64,000 nucleotides of DNA from Pyronema omphalodes (taxonomy: Eukaryota; Ascomycota; Pezizomycetes; Pezizales; Pyronemataceae). This document shows, in pieces, positions 37,002 through 48,000 of the stretch (positions within the stretch are counted from its first letter, which is position 1; each line of letters starts with the position of its first letter). The stretch lies in NCBI GenBank assembly GCA_024516155.1, contig JAJJXM010000039.1:310001-374000 (forward strand), read 5' to 3'. The notes under the pieces are model-generated. The model was not told the origin of the DNA, ran no database searches, and saw nothing but the letters and a program-made list of their open reading frames with translations. The translations under genes and the position numbers were made by a program.

Positions 37002-37815
37002 TGTCTAACGAGTTTATGATTGATGCTTGAGTGTTTTAGTATTGCAGTTGTGTCATGTTGTGTCATGTTGGGAAGTAATTCTGCATCATGTGCAGTATTT
37101 GGAAACCGCGAAAGTAATTTGTTTTTTGTATGGGTTGTAGCATGCGTTCGCCATTGCGCGATGAGTTTGGATCAAGTACTTGGATCAGAAGTAGTTTTTG
37201 TCTTTAAATTTTGACGTAGATGCATGTTTTGTTCTTGCTTTATGTTGATTAGAATGCATTTGTCGTTCTGTTTTGAATTTGCTTACTTGTTAGAAACAGT
37301 AGTGAAGCGCTGAATGTGACAATCCACAGGGACAAAATCGTCAACCTCTGCTCATCCTCAGATATCTGAACCCCCGCCCGGGCCCGCCTCGACTCCGACT
37401 GCTTGCCACACAGCCACACCAAGCAAACAAACAACCACACACCGCCCACCACCTACCAATCACCACTCCAAACCAACAAGTCTTGAAACACTCCAACCGC
37501 GCACAATCCAGCACAATCATCAATCCTACATTCTCCAAACAAAATCAACAGCCTTTATCAACCGCTAATCCCGTCTGCAAAATCATACTCTTGATTAGGC
37601 CGCGTCTACCACCGCGAAATCCATCACAGCCGCACACATCTCCATACAACAAACCACAAATTCAAACAACATCACCACTTGACCAGCTCAACACCGCAAT
37701 CCTTTCCCTCTGCCCATAATATCCAGTCAAGTAACCGCATATACCAAGGCAAATCTATCACAACCGCACACCACAAACCACAAACTCAAATAACATCTTC
37801 ATCACACCCGCTACA
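37002..37815. other. intergenic stretch, A/C-rich before next gene
   Basis: The first part is T-rich. From 37330 on the plus strand is rich in CCACA/CAAACC and open by composition only. No supported gene. Confidence 0.5.
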
Positions 37816-38283
37816 ATGCCGGAGTCCTCCCCTACCCCATACCGCCGAGTCACCACACCCTATGACTCCTCTCACAAGGCTCATAACTCCCACAAATCCC
37901 ATAAAGTCCATAAATCTCATAAATCCCAAATCCCACAAACCCCACAAATCCCACAAATCCCACAAATCCCACAAATCCCACAAATCCCACAAATCCCACA
38001 AATCCCACAAATCCCACAAACCCCGCAAATCCCACAAATCCCATCAACCAGTACCAGTACCCTCCCCTCCCCCCGCCCCTCCCCCCGCCCCTTCCCCTCC
38101 CCCCTTCCCCCCTCCTTCCCCCGTCCTCACACCACAACAAAAAGCCCTACACTCCTCAAACTGCAAATCGCGCAAGAATACCGAACCAACGGAATCACCG
38201 GCCTATCCGATAACTGTATCCGAAAGATCATGCAGCTGGGGTTTATGATGTCAAAGTTCTCCCGAATGGAGGCGTTAGCTTGA
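37816..38283 (+). CDS. His/Ser/Lys and Pro repeat protein, orphan
   Basis: ATG 37816 reads MPESSPTPYRRVTTPYDSSH, then SHK-type repeats, then a 9-bp array read as QIP repeats in this frame (SHK in another). A Pro/Ser-rich stretch follows, then a more ordered tail (QIAQEYRTNGITGLSDNCIR) and a stop. The change from SHK to QIP occurs at CCCAAATCC near 37928, where two bases seem missing relative to the array unit, so the real protein may continue as SHK. Protein-like sequence in another frame carries on past 38283 into the acidic gene (DVKVLPNGGVSLSGNFGVER), so this may be the 5' half of one gene ending at 39298. Confidence 0.4.
   Translation: MPESSPTPYRRVTTPYDSSHKAHNSHKSHKVHKSHKSQIPQTPQIPQIPQIPQIPQIPQIPQIPQIPQTPQIPQIPSTSTSTLPSPRPSPRPFPSPLPPSFPRPHTTTKSPTLLKLQIAQEYRTNGITGLSDNCIRKIMQLGFMMSKFSRMEALA
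37928..38042. repeat. 9-bp coding minisatellite (CACAAATCC)n
   Basis: About twelve copies of CACAAATCC with a few CACAAACCC or CGCAAATCC variants. The unit length is a multiple of three, so copy number can change without breaking frame. Confidence 0.92.
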
Positions 38284-38440
38284 GCGGGAATTTTGGTGTT
38301 GAGAGGGAGCGTACGGATCCGGGGCCTTGGGGGAGGGTGGTGGAGAGGGAGAGGGATGATGGGGATGATGGGGAATGTGGGGATGAAGAGGAGATGCGGG
38401 GTGAGGAGGAGGAGGGTTATGGCAGGGGGATAGCGAGGAG

Positions 38441-39298
38441 ATGGAAGAGGGATACGGGGAAGAGGAGGTTGAAGGGTATGCGGGACACGGCAAGAGGAAG
38501 GGTCGGGTTCTAGATGATAGCGAGGAAGAGGGCTTCGAGGAGGAGGAATATGAGGAAGAGGAATACGAGGAAGAGGAGGTTGAGATGAACGCAATGAGGA
38601 AGGGCCAGGTCTTGCATCACAGCGATGAAGAAGAAGATGAAGAAGAGGAATACGAGGAAGAGGAGGTCGAACGGTATGTAGTAAACAGGGGCCAGGTCTT
38701 AGACGACAGCGAGGAAGAGGAATACGATGAAGAAGAAGAGCAAGAGGAGGTTGAAAGGCGTACAAGACACGGCGAGGAGGAGAGTGAGGAGGAACAAAGC
38801 GGTGAAGAGGAAGAGATGGATGGAGAGGATAGAGGTGATGAAAGTGAAGAAGAGGGAGGTCAGGAGGAGGACAGTCAGGATGGCGAAGAGGAAGACGATA
38901 GAGATGATGAAAGCGGTGAAGAGGAGCAAAGCGCAGAAGACCAGCAAAGCGGAGAGGAAGAGAGCGATATTGAGCAGGCCGAGGAAGAGAGCGAAGACGA
39001 AGAGTGTGAGCAGGAAGAGCACGAGGAGGAAGAGAGCGAGGAAGAGGAGTTTGAAGGGGAGGAAGAGAACGGTTGTGCGCAGAGCTATTATGAAGAGCAG
39101 GACGAGGAAGAGGAAAGCGGGGAAGAGCAGGAAGAGGAAGAAGAAAGCGGGGAAGAGCAGGACGAGGAAGAAGACGCTCAGGGTGAGGAGGGCGAGGAGG
39201 AAGACACTGAAGAGGATGAGCAGGAAGACAACGAGGAGGAGGGGGAGGACGTCGATGAGTACGATGATCACGGAGATCCCATGGATATCGACGAATAG
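38441..39298 (+). CDS. highly acidic Glu/Asp-rich protein, orphan
   Basis: A 285-codon frame is more than half Glu and Asp, with repeated VLDDSEEE/VLHHSDEE blocks at the start and a DPMDIDE C-terminus. Such polyacidic proteins include histone chaperones and nuclear scaffold proteins, but composition alone does not show function. Protein-like acidic sequence precedes the ATG in another frame from about 38280 (GDDGECGDEEEMRGEEEEGY). One more G in the G5 run at 38425-38429 would join it to this frame, so the gene probably starts further left. Minus-strand hydrophobic frames over this region are shadows of GAA/GAG repeats. Confidence 0.6.
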   Translation: MEEGYGEEEVEGYAGHGKRKGRVLDDSEEEGFEEEEYEEEEYEEEEVEMNAMRKGQVLHHSDEEEDEEEEYEEEEVERYVVNRGQVLDDSEEEEYDEEEEQEEVERRTRHGEEESEEEQSGEEEEMDGEDRGDESEEEGGQEEDSQDGEEEDDRDDESGEEEQSAEDQQSGEEESDIEQAEEESEDEECEQEEHEEEESEEEEFEGEEENGCAQSYYEEQDEEEESGEEQEEEEESGEEQDEEEDAQGEEGEEEDTEEDEQEDNEEEGEDVDEYDDHGDPMDIDE

Positions 39299-39659
39299 GA
39301 TATTTCCTGTGGACGTTAGACATCCGTGGATAAAAATAAGGAGGCAACTAAGCTGTATGATTAAAAGATGAAGAATTTAATAATCTCCGTATTAAAAAAA
39401 GCCGTAATTAACAATCAGACCGAACTAGGTCATAACCCCACAATAACATAACTCCCCCAACAAATTCACATGACCGTCTAATGAACCACCTTATGCTATA
39501 CTCCTTCTCTTAATTTTTTTCCAAACCATTGCACGTTGGTGCTATGGGTTTGCGTGAATAAGCTTAGAGAGGTGCTCAACCGGGTAGTTGCTGCATGCGA
39601 AAACCCACGGCTCCTGATAACACTAATCGCCATAGACAACGCAGCCTGCCACAATATCC

Positions 39660-40963
39660 CTACCCTAAGCCTATTATCCACCTACAGCAAACTGTCGTCC
39701 CGTCAGATACCCCCACACTCCGGCCACCCATGCGCATAAAAATCATCTGCCCATTCTCCGGATGCGGATATCCTGGATCGTAAACCTCACCATACCCATA
39801 ATACTGTGATGGCGGATACTTGGCCATTGCGGACCATGCACGCCGATACGACTCCATCTCCAGTTGATAACGGATATCATCCAACTCTGCCCCTCCTGTT
39901 TCACCGTTGAGAAGAGCCTTCCACTCGCCAATGACACTTTCAGTATCGTCTTCACGGCTATCACTTGGGATAAGTGATTTCGACAAAACATCCTTCTTTC
40001 CCATCTGATTAGCGAGTCGCTGAGGACTTGGGCTTGCAAATTTAGCGGGTCTGACAAAGCGATCGCCCGGGGATGGAGCGTAGTCGTAGGCCATGATTGG
40101 TGGATCGGGATATTCGTAGGCAGGCGGGTGGTTGGGATGTTGTTTTTGGACTGTTGATGACTGGATTCTACGTTGGTAAGAATAGTCATCTTCATCTGAC
40201 TCTGAGTGGATGGTCGAGCATTTTGTGTGCGTTAAGCACCTTGGCGGTGGCGGAGGATATTCCAGCTGGTCTTTACGGGCAGTTAAGGAAGGACGTCTTT
40301 TCTATCCTGCATGTGATGGTGCCTATGAGGCGGTGGAGGATATTCCAGCAGGTGTTCCGGTGCTGACGAAGAATGTCGTAATTCATTTTCAACCAACCGA
40401 GACCCTCTACTCGCGCGCAGTTCATCGCGTCTTTCCAAACCCGTCTTTGCTGGAACTGGCGCCGGTGGATAATCTAGATGGCGTCCTCGGCTGGCTAAAG
40501 AATAACGTCGCCTTGTAGCATGCGACCCTGGTTCAGAGTGGGTGCCATGAGTAGGGTCGCGGTTTATGCTAGGCCTGCGTGGAATAGGTGGTGGCGGGTA
40601 ATCAAGACATCTTCTGTCGGTAGTCCTGATGACGAAATTGAGACTGGGGGCTCGAGACCGCGTACAAATTTCGCTTCTGCATCGTTGATGGTTGTCATGA
40701 GGGCTAATCTCTAGTCGGTAGTCTCCAACTCTGCGATCATCATCGTGTGTTTGGCTCCTGCAATCCATATTCTTCACACTTGAATGTGAACTTGGAGCTC
40801 TCGCGACCGTGTACGGGTGTCTTCCTTTGACCGGAGAGAGGTTGCAATACGGTTGTGTTCAGGCGGGTCGTTTCTTGCTGCGATCGTCGTATGCATCTCG
40901 AAGTTTGCTCGGCCGTCTTTCGTGATGCCGTGGGCTGTGGCCGTAACTATAATCAGAAGTCAT
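39660..40963 (-). CDS. YPPPP-repeat protein, orphan, with frame breaks
   Basis: From ATG 40963 the minus strand reads MTSDYSYGHSPRHHERR, meets one TGA near 40860, and is then open through four copies of the motif (L)(D/E)YPPPP or YPPAP. At the T4 run 40298-40301 (A4 in the coding sense) the frame breaks. One extra A would join MQDRK to RRPSLTARKDQ and on through ESDEDDYSYQRRIQ, EYPDPPIMAYDYAPSP and the C-terminal part (VIGEWKALLNGETG, MESYRRAWSAMAKYPPS) to the stop at 39660. The repeated motifs and continuity support one gene of about 430 residues. Proline motifs of this kind often bind WW or SH3 domains; that is only a possibility. No domain recognised. Confidence 0.5.
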
Positions 40964-41548
40964 CGTGTTTAGTTTTCAAATGTTGAACGCGAAAGCCAAG
41001 TTAGATGTGTATGAGGAGCAGAGATGGCACTGATGTTGCGTCCACTGCTATATAAATTCGGTGAGTCTGGAAGATTCCGGCTAGCTGCTGAGATGGCCAT
41101 CAGTGTCACTCTCGCAACGACTTCATCAGTTCCAGATATACCATTTCAATGCCGTTCGCCTCGCATTATGTGATGCTCATACGCACATACGAGCCATGCG
41201 AAACCACATTGTTGTTGACGCGCTCTGCCGGGCGCGTTGGTACTGATAAGAGCCTAAATTGCGGCGCCTGATATTCTTCCTCCGTCCCGAAACCTGGAAC
41301 TCGGCTGCTGTCGAGGATATATCGCGCAGGAAATCGTGCTTAGGTGTTCAGGCGTTCCGTGAGCGATGATGCGTTGGTCTTGCGGACTTGTTGCGTTTGA
41401 TTAAAGCGGAGAAAGCGGAGAAGCAGTTATGTGTCGTCACAGTGGTTCGCATCATTCGCACCACGTCAGCGAGCTTCCAGGGAACCGAGCGCCAAAGCCA
41501 AGCCTTTGAAGATTACGAAACAGGCCACATTCTCCACGCGATGTTTTT
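40964..41548. other. stretch left of the segmental duplication
   Basis: GC-rich sequence with short unconvincing frames. The duplicated block starts at about 41549. Confidence 0.5.
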
Positions 41549-44500
41549 CCCTGTCACCCGCATTAGTTTGGAACCGCACTGGATCAGATCTAAGATAACT
41601 TTAATTCGACAGCGTTTCAAAGGTCTTCGAGAATGTAAAGATCCCTAACCCTCCATTATCGATACGACTAAGCTGGCAAAAGCATGCCATTGTTGGTCTG
41701 GGATACGACTTCAATAGCAGGAGATTGTTCGGCATTCTTGGTCGGATACTGTACCAGGTGAAATCGAGGGTAGCCGGAGTGATGGATCTCATCGTGAATA
41801 TGTCAATGAAAATACCATTAGACAAGGGATTTCAATTGATCTTGACATAATTCTAGAATGATATATCCTGGTTGAATACGATGTACCCGCATTTTGTAGG
41901 GATGTACGGAGACCTGTTATGAAATAATCGATGCGGCATAAGTTGCACATATCTTGCATGTATGGAGATGTGCTTGTCATTTTTTTTTTCTTTCATTAAT
42001 TTTGGCATACTTTCACGTTGCATAACACCGCTAACTACTCCAAACATGGGTACTGTTCATTACATGCAATCACTTCATAACAGGTCTTCGCGCGTCCCTC
42101 TAAAATGTGAATAAAACGCATTTCAACAAGATCTCATACAGGAAGTGTTGCCATGAGCATTTGAATAACCTCTTTCATTGCTATCCTCGTTCTTATTTCC
42201 CTAATGAGTTCTTGAAATGCCTGTAGAATATTCAGTTGCACGACTTTATTCACGACACCAAACAGAAGCCAAAACACCGTGGCATTTCCAAACTCTCCCG
42301 CCACTTTCAAGTGCATGGCACCTCCTTCCTCATCAAACCTATGAGTGGATTTCAAGTATTTCATAAAAGCTTCGCAAATTGGATCAGTGATTAAATATAA
42401 GGGATCCGCCTCTTGTAGTGTCGTTAAATTCTCCAACAGGTGTACGTAACAATTCAACGCATCCCGATAAGCAGCTAGCGTTGCAGTTGAATGATCACCG
42501 TTACGAAGATCAATGGCCATTTCGCCATGCCAGTCGAATACTGCAGATATAGATCGTAGGGTGTTGTAGGTTTCATCGTTCGGATTATGTTGATACAGCA
42601 ACGAAATATGATACCCATAGATGCATTCCCTCGCCGTGGTACATTTGGTAGATGAGTCGTCATCGGTGAATAGGTTGTCATCGGTGAATAGGTTGTCATC
42701 GGTGGATAAGTTGTCGTTGGTGGATAAGATGCCATTGTCGGTTGAGGTGTTGGAGGTGGCCAGGTTGCCGTTCCTGGGCGAGTTATCGTTGGTGACAGAG
42801 CCGTCGTTGACAGGTGGATTGCCATTGGCAGATGACATGCCGTTAAGGGACGGGTCTCTGTTTGGCATGCCAGGTGAACACATTTTGGGAACAGAATGGG
42901 AGCAAAATCTTCGAGGAACCGAATGTGAGAGACTGAGGATGGAAGATGGCGAAAATATGGGGAATGTTTCAGTTATGGAGGTAGCGGACCTCCCTTGATC
43001 GGTGTCTTTTCAGCCAAGAATTTATGTATCGAATACTGTAAGCCTTCAACTACATACATAACCAGAAGCTTCATCATATTTGCACATTGCGCTACGTGTT
43101 ATGTCCAGTGGGTCATTTATTTCATTTTTATCATATTATAACTTTGCCAACAGCGAAATTTTACGACTCCAAGAGTGCTGGAGGGGGGGATGGGCGGGGG
43201 TTTAAGTAGTAAAGAAGAGCACAGCATTGTCCCATGATCCGTTGAAATTAGAGATATTTGCCGGTGTCCGCGGAATATATAATCTTGATTCTGTGTGATT
43301 TATGGAAGGCGAATGATGGATACACGGAAGGCATGGTGCATCACGGAGGAATTGCGCCAAGTGTTGCTACTGACCGATTTCTTGCCGTTTGGAAGTTTAC
43401 CGTCATCCCGCATTTCTTACGCAACAAGTTATCGATGATCGATTTCCTGCTTCACAAACCACCACGTCTTCACTCCATCATCCTGACGACAAAGCTCACC
43501 CACAAGTACGGAGTTACGGCAGTGATGAAGTAACTTATGTAGAATAATACAACTACAATTAAATGAGCAACCTACGTAAAGCCTATGCATTCGTTGCAGT
43601 TTTTTTTCACCACATTGTGCGTTTTCTTTCTTGGTGGGCACTCAAGACCTCTAATAATACACGAAGTGAACACCTATTGCTTCTGGTGATGCGGGAACCA
43701 TTGAACTTTCTGCTGTCAAATGTTTAAAACGCAAGTATTTTCAGTTCAAACGTATTTCCACCAGTCTCAAGATTGACCCGGTGACACGCCGGATATTGCT
43801 ATTGAAACTGATCAAAATAACTGACAAAAATTGTCATTCATCGACCCTCCGGTGCATCTAATCTTTTTTTAATCCAACTTCCTCAGGGCTATTGTAATTT
43901 TATGTGTTTCATACGGTTGACAAGACAAGCTCACGGTATGTCATGCCACAACCTGTTCATACCTAAGCATCTCGGATGGAATGTTATTCTTTGGTTATTC
44001 TCCCTCAAAGATTGAACATGACAGATGATGGAAAGCATATCAAGTTGAGGATGTATGTACTGCATACCATCCCGACATCACGCCTAGCACTTAACTGCAA
44101 ACATGGCGGTTGACCATTAACCTCCATCCGTTGCAAATAAATACACCTATACATCCACCTATACGAAACCCGGGATTTTCAAAACGCAGCCTTTCTCACC
44201 TATCTTCCTGAATAATAAGGCCATCACAGACAGAGAGTCCTACAAAGATGTACAACAATGATGATCCCACCGATCAAGAGAATACTCCTCCTGATAAAGG
44301 TCCCGGAAGAGATTCCCTTAATACCCCAGCTACTGGCTCTTTATATGACCCTTTCCAGACTCAGGATTCAGCGGCTTATTCTGGCAATTCTGAACCTGGT
44401 ATCTATAACCAACAGTACATGTCCAGCTCGGACGGGATGTACAACGAACAGTATATGCCCGATCCAGCTGGGATGGACAATGACCCGTATATGCTCGGCT

Positions 44501-45538
44501 CAAGTGGCATGTACAATCCTGATTCATCATCAAATAATCAGCAATACGTACAGCATGCGAGTTCTCTTCCGGATCATCAGTACCAACAGCCTACAGATAA
44601 CCCAAATGAAATGCTCGATCCTAATGCACCATGGAACTTTCTGCTTGACCCCACACAATCCATGAATAGCCCGGGAGGTCATAGTTCACAGGATACGGGA
44701 TCAACGGGCATAGGAGTTCCACATACGTCTGTCACGTCTCCTACCGATAACCCAAATGAAATGCTCGATCCTAATGCACCATGGAACTTTCTGCTTGACG
44801 CCACACCATCCGTGAATATTGCAGGAGGTCATAGTTCACAGGATACGGGATCAACGGGCATAGGAGTTCCACATACGTCTGTCACATCTCCTACAGATGA
44901 CCCAAATGAAATGGTCGATCCTAATGCACCATGGAACTTTCTGCTTGACGCCACAGAATCCATAAATAGTCCAGGAGGTGATAGTTCGCAGAACGCGCAA
45001 TCTATGAGTACAGGATCGTCACTCATGTCTCTCAGGCCTCCGGCAGACAACCCGTCGAACTCAATTGATATTTCCAGTTCACCACTGGCTTTTCCACCAA
45101 CTCCTACGCAGCACATGAAGAACTCAGCATCAAAAACTATCAAAGCTGAAAATACATCTGTCAGTTCTCCTACCAGTAACCATAATGCAATGCGTGAGCC
45201 TAATACACAAACGTTTGTTCAGTCCACTTCTCCACGAAAGAAGCAAAGCCCAGGAGGTCACATGTCAAAGAAAGTAGCATCAAGGATCGATAAGGCTAAA
45301 AACACGTCTGTCAGTTCCACTACCAGTAACACTAGGTCAATGTTGAGTTCAAATGCACCAGTGTCTACTCAGTCCAGTCCTTCAGGAAATATGAAAAGTC
45401 CAGGAGGTCATATTTCACAGAACACAGCATCGAACATTACACCGACCTCACCCATGTCTGCGAGGTCTCGTACAGACAGCTCGAATGTAACGCTGAGCCG
45501 GAATGCACCAAACCTCTGTCTATTTGTTCCTACACAGC
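41549..45538. repeat. segmental duplication, block A
   Basis: From CCCTGTCACCCGCATTAG onward this block matches 57471-64000 (block B) in order and orientation, including a minus-strand gene, the intergenic region and most of a plus-strand gene. 45538 is the point matched by the window's last base, so the duplication runs at least that far. The two blocks differ by scattered substitutions, small indels, coding-repeat number, and a LINE plus about 350 extra bases in block B. Confidence 0.93.
42134..42883 (-). CDS. duplicated orphan gene 1, copy A (TDDNLF repeats)
   Basis: 249-residue intact frame from ATG 42883. The N-terminal third is Asn/Ser/Asp-rich with 6-residue repeats of the type (F/S)TDDNL. 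The remainder is ordered-looking: a region of alternating hydrophobic residues (CIYGYHISLLYQHNPNDETY, VFDWHGEMAIDLRNG), a probably helical middle (AALAAYRDALNCYVHLLENL-like) and a C-terminal helix-rich part with VFWLLFGVVNKVVQLN. No signal peptide is evident. The copy at 58053-58820 is also intact and has exactly one more 6-residue unit. Two intact copies suggest retained function. I do not recognise the family. Confidence 0.72.
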   Translation of the reverse strand: MCSPGMPNRDPSLNGMSSANGNPPVNDGSVTNDNSPRNGNLATSNTSTDNGILSTNDNLSTDDNLFTDDNLFTDDDSSTKCTTARECIYGYHISLLYQHNPNDETYNTLRSISAVFDWHGEMAIDLRNGDHSTATLAAYRDALNCYVHLLENLTTLQEADPLYLITDPICEAFMKYLKSTHRFDEEGGAMHLKVAGEFGNATVFWLLFGVVNKVVQLNILQAFQELIREIRTRIAMKEVIQMLMATLPV

Positions 45539-46143
45539 GCGTGAATAGTCCAGCAGGTCAGACGTCACAGAACACCAAATCGCAGACTAAAAAGGCCTCA
45601 CCCATGTCTGTCTTGTCTACTCCAGGCAACCTGACAGAAAGATTTATTCCTAATACACAAACAGTCGTTCAGCCTGATGTTACACAACACATGAATATTC
45701 CATCACCTCCTATGTCACAAAACACAGGATTGACAAGCGGAGAAGCCATGCCTATGTCTGACAGTTCTGCAATAGGCAACTTGGATGCAGAACTGAGCTG
45801 GAATATACCAACGGTTGCTCAATCCGGTTCTAGACATGACGGTTACCATGACCACAACCGCAGCGACAGGACACAGAACCCCGAGACAAACAGCACAAGC
45901 GACAGTGGTCCTGAAAGGAAACCTCGTGAAAAGGCAGTTGCTGAAGGTATTAATGAACCCAAACCCCTGGAAACGACCTTAGGTCCGACAAAACCACTTA
46001 TAATATTTGGTTATGAAATTCCTGTGCCCGTAGAAGGCTTGTCAGCTGACGAATTCTCAAATTTGAAATCGATGATACAAACCGTCACGCAAAACTATGA
46101 TCTCAATCCACATCTATACTACTACAGCATCACAAAGACATAA
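44248..46143 (+). CDS. duplicated orphan gene 2, copy A (repeat protein)
   Basis: 631-residue open frame from ATG 44248. Order: acidic/Gln-rich start (MYNNDDPTDQENTPPDKG); three full 12-residue repeats of the pattern G-x-Y-N-x-x-Y-M (about residues 52-87); three 50-residue repeats of the pattern DNPNEMLDPNAPWNFLLD...GGHSSQDTGS (about residues 115-265, nucleotide period exactly 150); Ser/Thr/Pro-rich degenerate copies; and a more ordered C-terminal segment (PLIIFGYEIPVPVEGLSADE). It is low in Cys, with no signal peptide or membrane span seen. Composition suggests a disordered or scaffold-like protein. A further ordered frame follows at 46181-46435 in another phase and may be the true C-terminus. 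Its paralogue is at 62271. Confidence 0.72.
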   Translation: MYNNDDPTDQENTPPDKGPGRDSLNTPATGSLYDPFQTQDSAAYSGNSEPGIYNQQYMSSSDGMYNEQYMPDPAGMDNDPYMLGSSGMYNPDSSSNNQQYVQHASSLPDHQYQQPTDNPNEMLDPNAPWNFLLDPTQSMNSPGGHSSQDTGSTGIGVPHTSVTSPTDNPNEMLDPNAPWNFLLDATPSVNIAGGHSSQDTGSTGIGVPHTSVTSPTDDPNEMVDPNAPWNFLLDATESINSPGGDSSQNAQSMSTGSSLMSLRPPADNPSNSIDISSSPLAFPPTPTQHMKNSASKTIKAENTSVSSPTSNHNAMREPNTQTFVQSTSPRKKQSPGGHMSKKVASRIDKAKNTSVSSTTSNTRSMLSSNAPVSTQSSPSGNMKSPGGHISQNTASNITPTSPMSARSRTDSSNVTLSRNAPNLCLFVPTQRVNSPAGQTSQNTKSQTKKASPMSVLSTPGNLTERFIPNTQTVVQPDVTQHMNIPSPPMSQNTGLTSGEAMPMSDSSAIGNLDAELSWNIPTVAQSGSRHDGYHDHNRSDRTQNPETNSTSDSGPERKPREKAVAEGINEPKPLETTLGPTKPLIIFGYEIPVPVEGLSADEFSNLKSMIQTVTQNYDLNPHLYYYSITKT

Positions 46144-46180
46144 AATAACCCTGTGGAAAAGACAGAAATATTTGGATATC

Positions 46181-46435
46181 ATGGAAGAACTGGTAAATTA
46201 CTATCGCGACATGTTCGAGCGTTTTGCAGTAAAGAACCCAACTTTTGGCTTGCGTGCACTCATGGGGAAACATGGAGATACGTTTCGGGACGATGAGAGA
46301 CAAATGGCTAGGGATTGGGATAATACCGTAGGTAACCTATGGTGGGAACATGCTTCACTTGTTGAACAAGTTATACAAAAAAACTTTTGTTTGATGAATG
46401 GGAAGCTCTGGATGAGAGGAGGGAGAGATGTGTAA
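46181..46435 (+). CDS. possible C-terminal exon of the repeat protein
   Basis: An 84-codon frame, open from about 46097, encodes an ordered-looking domain (MEELVNYYRDMFERFAVKNP, FGLRALMGKHGDTFRDDER, NTVGNLWWEH). It overlaps the end of the preceding gene in the next phase. Either a one-base shift or an undetected intron could join it to the repeat protein, or it could be a short separate gene. No domain recognised. Confidence 0.35.
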   Translation: MEELVNYYRDMFERFAVKNPTFGLRALMGKHGDTFRDDERQMARDWDNTVGNLWWEHASLVEQVIQKNFCLMNGKLWMRGGRDV

Positions 46436-47996
46436 GGCAGTTTTAAGGGCGCTAAAAGAGTTATGTTCAGCTTTCGAGAAAGACATTCCCAAGGTTATAG
46501 TCGTGGACTAACGACAAGCTATTTGATGGAAGAGTAACCGGGCACATTGGAGCTTGAAGTTATCATTATAATGCGAATAATGCTTTTTGGTCAGAATTTT
46601 GTTTATTGCTCTCTAGATTATTATACTTTTTATTAAGTGTCTGCAATGACAGTATCGCACGTATTGTATTTTAATAGTCAACCGGCTTTGAAGCTGCAAG
46701 CCCTTATTATTCGGTCATTCCGTACCTTGATACATCAACATTCCTTGAATTTAACAAAAAAAGGCTATACAATACTAGAGTGATTTGAAACACAAAGAAA
46801 GAATCAATAAGGTAAGAGACCGCATTAAAGGACCGCACCACAATCGTTATTTAGAAACGGTTATGCGTCTATCAACCAAGTAAACATCCCTGCGTTGTTT
46901 CTTCCCATTCACGATGACCTGATATAACTTACTATTGGGATCATCGGAGATACGAATGTGGGAGAAAGAGTGCTGGAATTCGTTGATTAGATACATCACT
47001 GGCCAGGATGAAAGAGAGGTATAACAGGGATACTGGACAAAAGACTGGAACAGGGAACTCACTTTGGAGGGAAGTCGAGACGGGGCGAGGGAACCATGAT
47101 GATTCACTCCGAGGCAGGACGGGAAAGACGAGACAAGGGGTCGACGACTTTTGTACTAGACTGTGAGAGCAGAATACAAGACCTTGAGTCAGGAACTATT
47201 CTACTCCGCGGCGTTTTCTCCTTTAAATACAAAGTTCCTCAACTACATGTCCCCCATTTCCTCCAGACATAACTCCCGTCCTTCTCCCCGTTTCCCCATG
47301 GCATCTTTCCGTCCTTCTCAGTCCGACATTCTGCCTGAGATATCCCTCACTTCCTCCGCTTCTCTCCCCGACCCGTTATTCCTGCGATCTAATTCCTCTT
47401 CCATCCCACGAGTCCATTCGTCCATCCTTCCATCCTTTCGTTCTGTCCCATTTCATACCGACACAATGTAATACAATCCTTATTCGCTACTACTATCTTC
47501 CTCCTCTTCCCTTTAATCTCTTATTTCCCTGGGTCTCCCTCTCTTCCTAGGGACGATCCGTGACAAGAGGTGCAGTACTACTTATTTTACGGGCGACACA
47601 ACTTCGCTGCATCTCTCGACGCTTGTGCACCCCGGGTCATTACACCATGGTGTAGATGGTGTTTGAAGTAAATAAAAATCAGCTTACACCAGCCGAAAAT
47701 TCTAAGATAAGTCGATTAGAGTCATCAATTCAATGGCTTTTTTTCAATTTGTTTTTTTTTTTTAATCATACATCGATTGGAGGCCTCCAAGGCCTATGCG
47801 GGTAAAACAAAAATATCACAACCTGTTCCTGTCCTCGAGGCCAAAGCTTCCTGATGAGGCGCCCCTGTCTCCTATTTCCCATTTTCGTCCCCAATTATAA
47901 AAAAAGCAAAAACAGACAAATATAAAACAACTAAAAAGCAGTTCTCGTCTAGGCTAAGTCGCGTTAAAGCGGACCGCCGGACTCACAAGAAAAAAC
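46436..47996. other. stretch without a supported gene
   Basis: AT-rich, with a CT/TCC-rich plus strand from about 47210 to 47560 that opens a frame (47163-47471) by composition. I see no gene here. Confidence 0.5.
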
Positions 47997-48000
47997 AGTG

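Noticed and set aside
37928..38042. Regularly spaced short repeats considered as a CRISPR array
   Set aside because: Units are contiguous 9-mers without spacers, in a eukaryotic context.
38699..39271. Hydrophobic minus-strand frame of 190 codons resembling a multi-pass membrane protein
   Set aside because: It is the complement of GAA/GAG-rich acidic coding sequence on the plus strand.
43258..43533. 91-codon frame also open in the duplicated block (59205-59480)
   Set aside because: It starts with TTG, and differences between copies are mostly missense, so its openness in both blocks is explained by recent duplication. Would be revived by transcript evidence.
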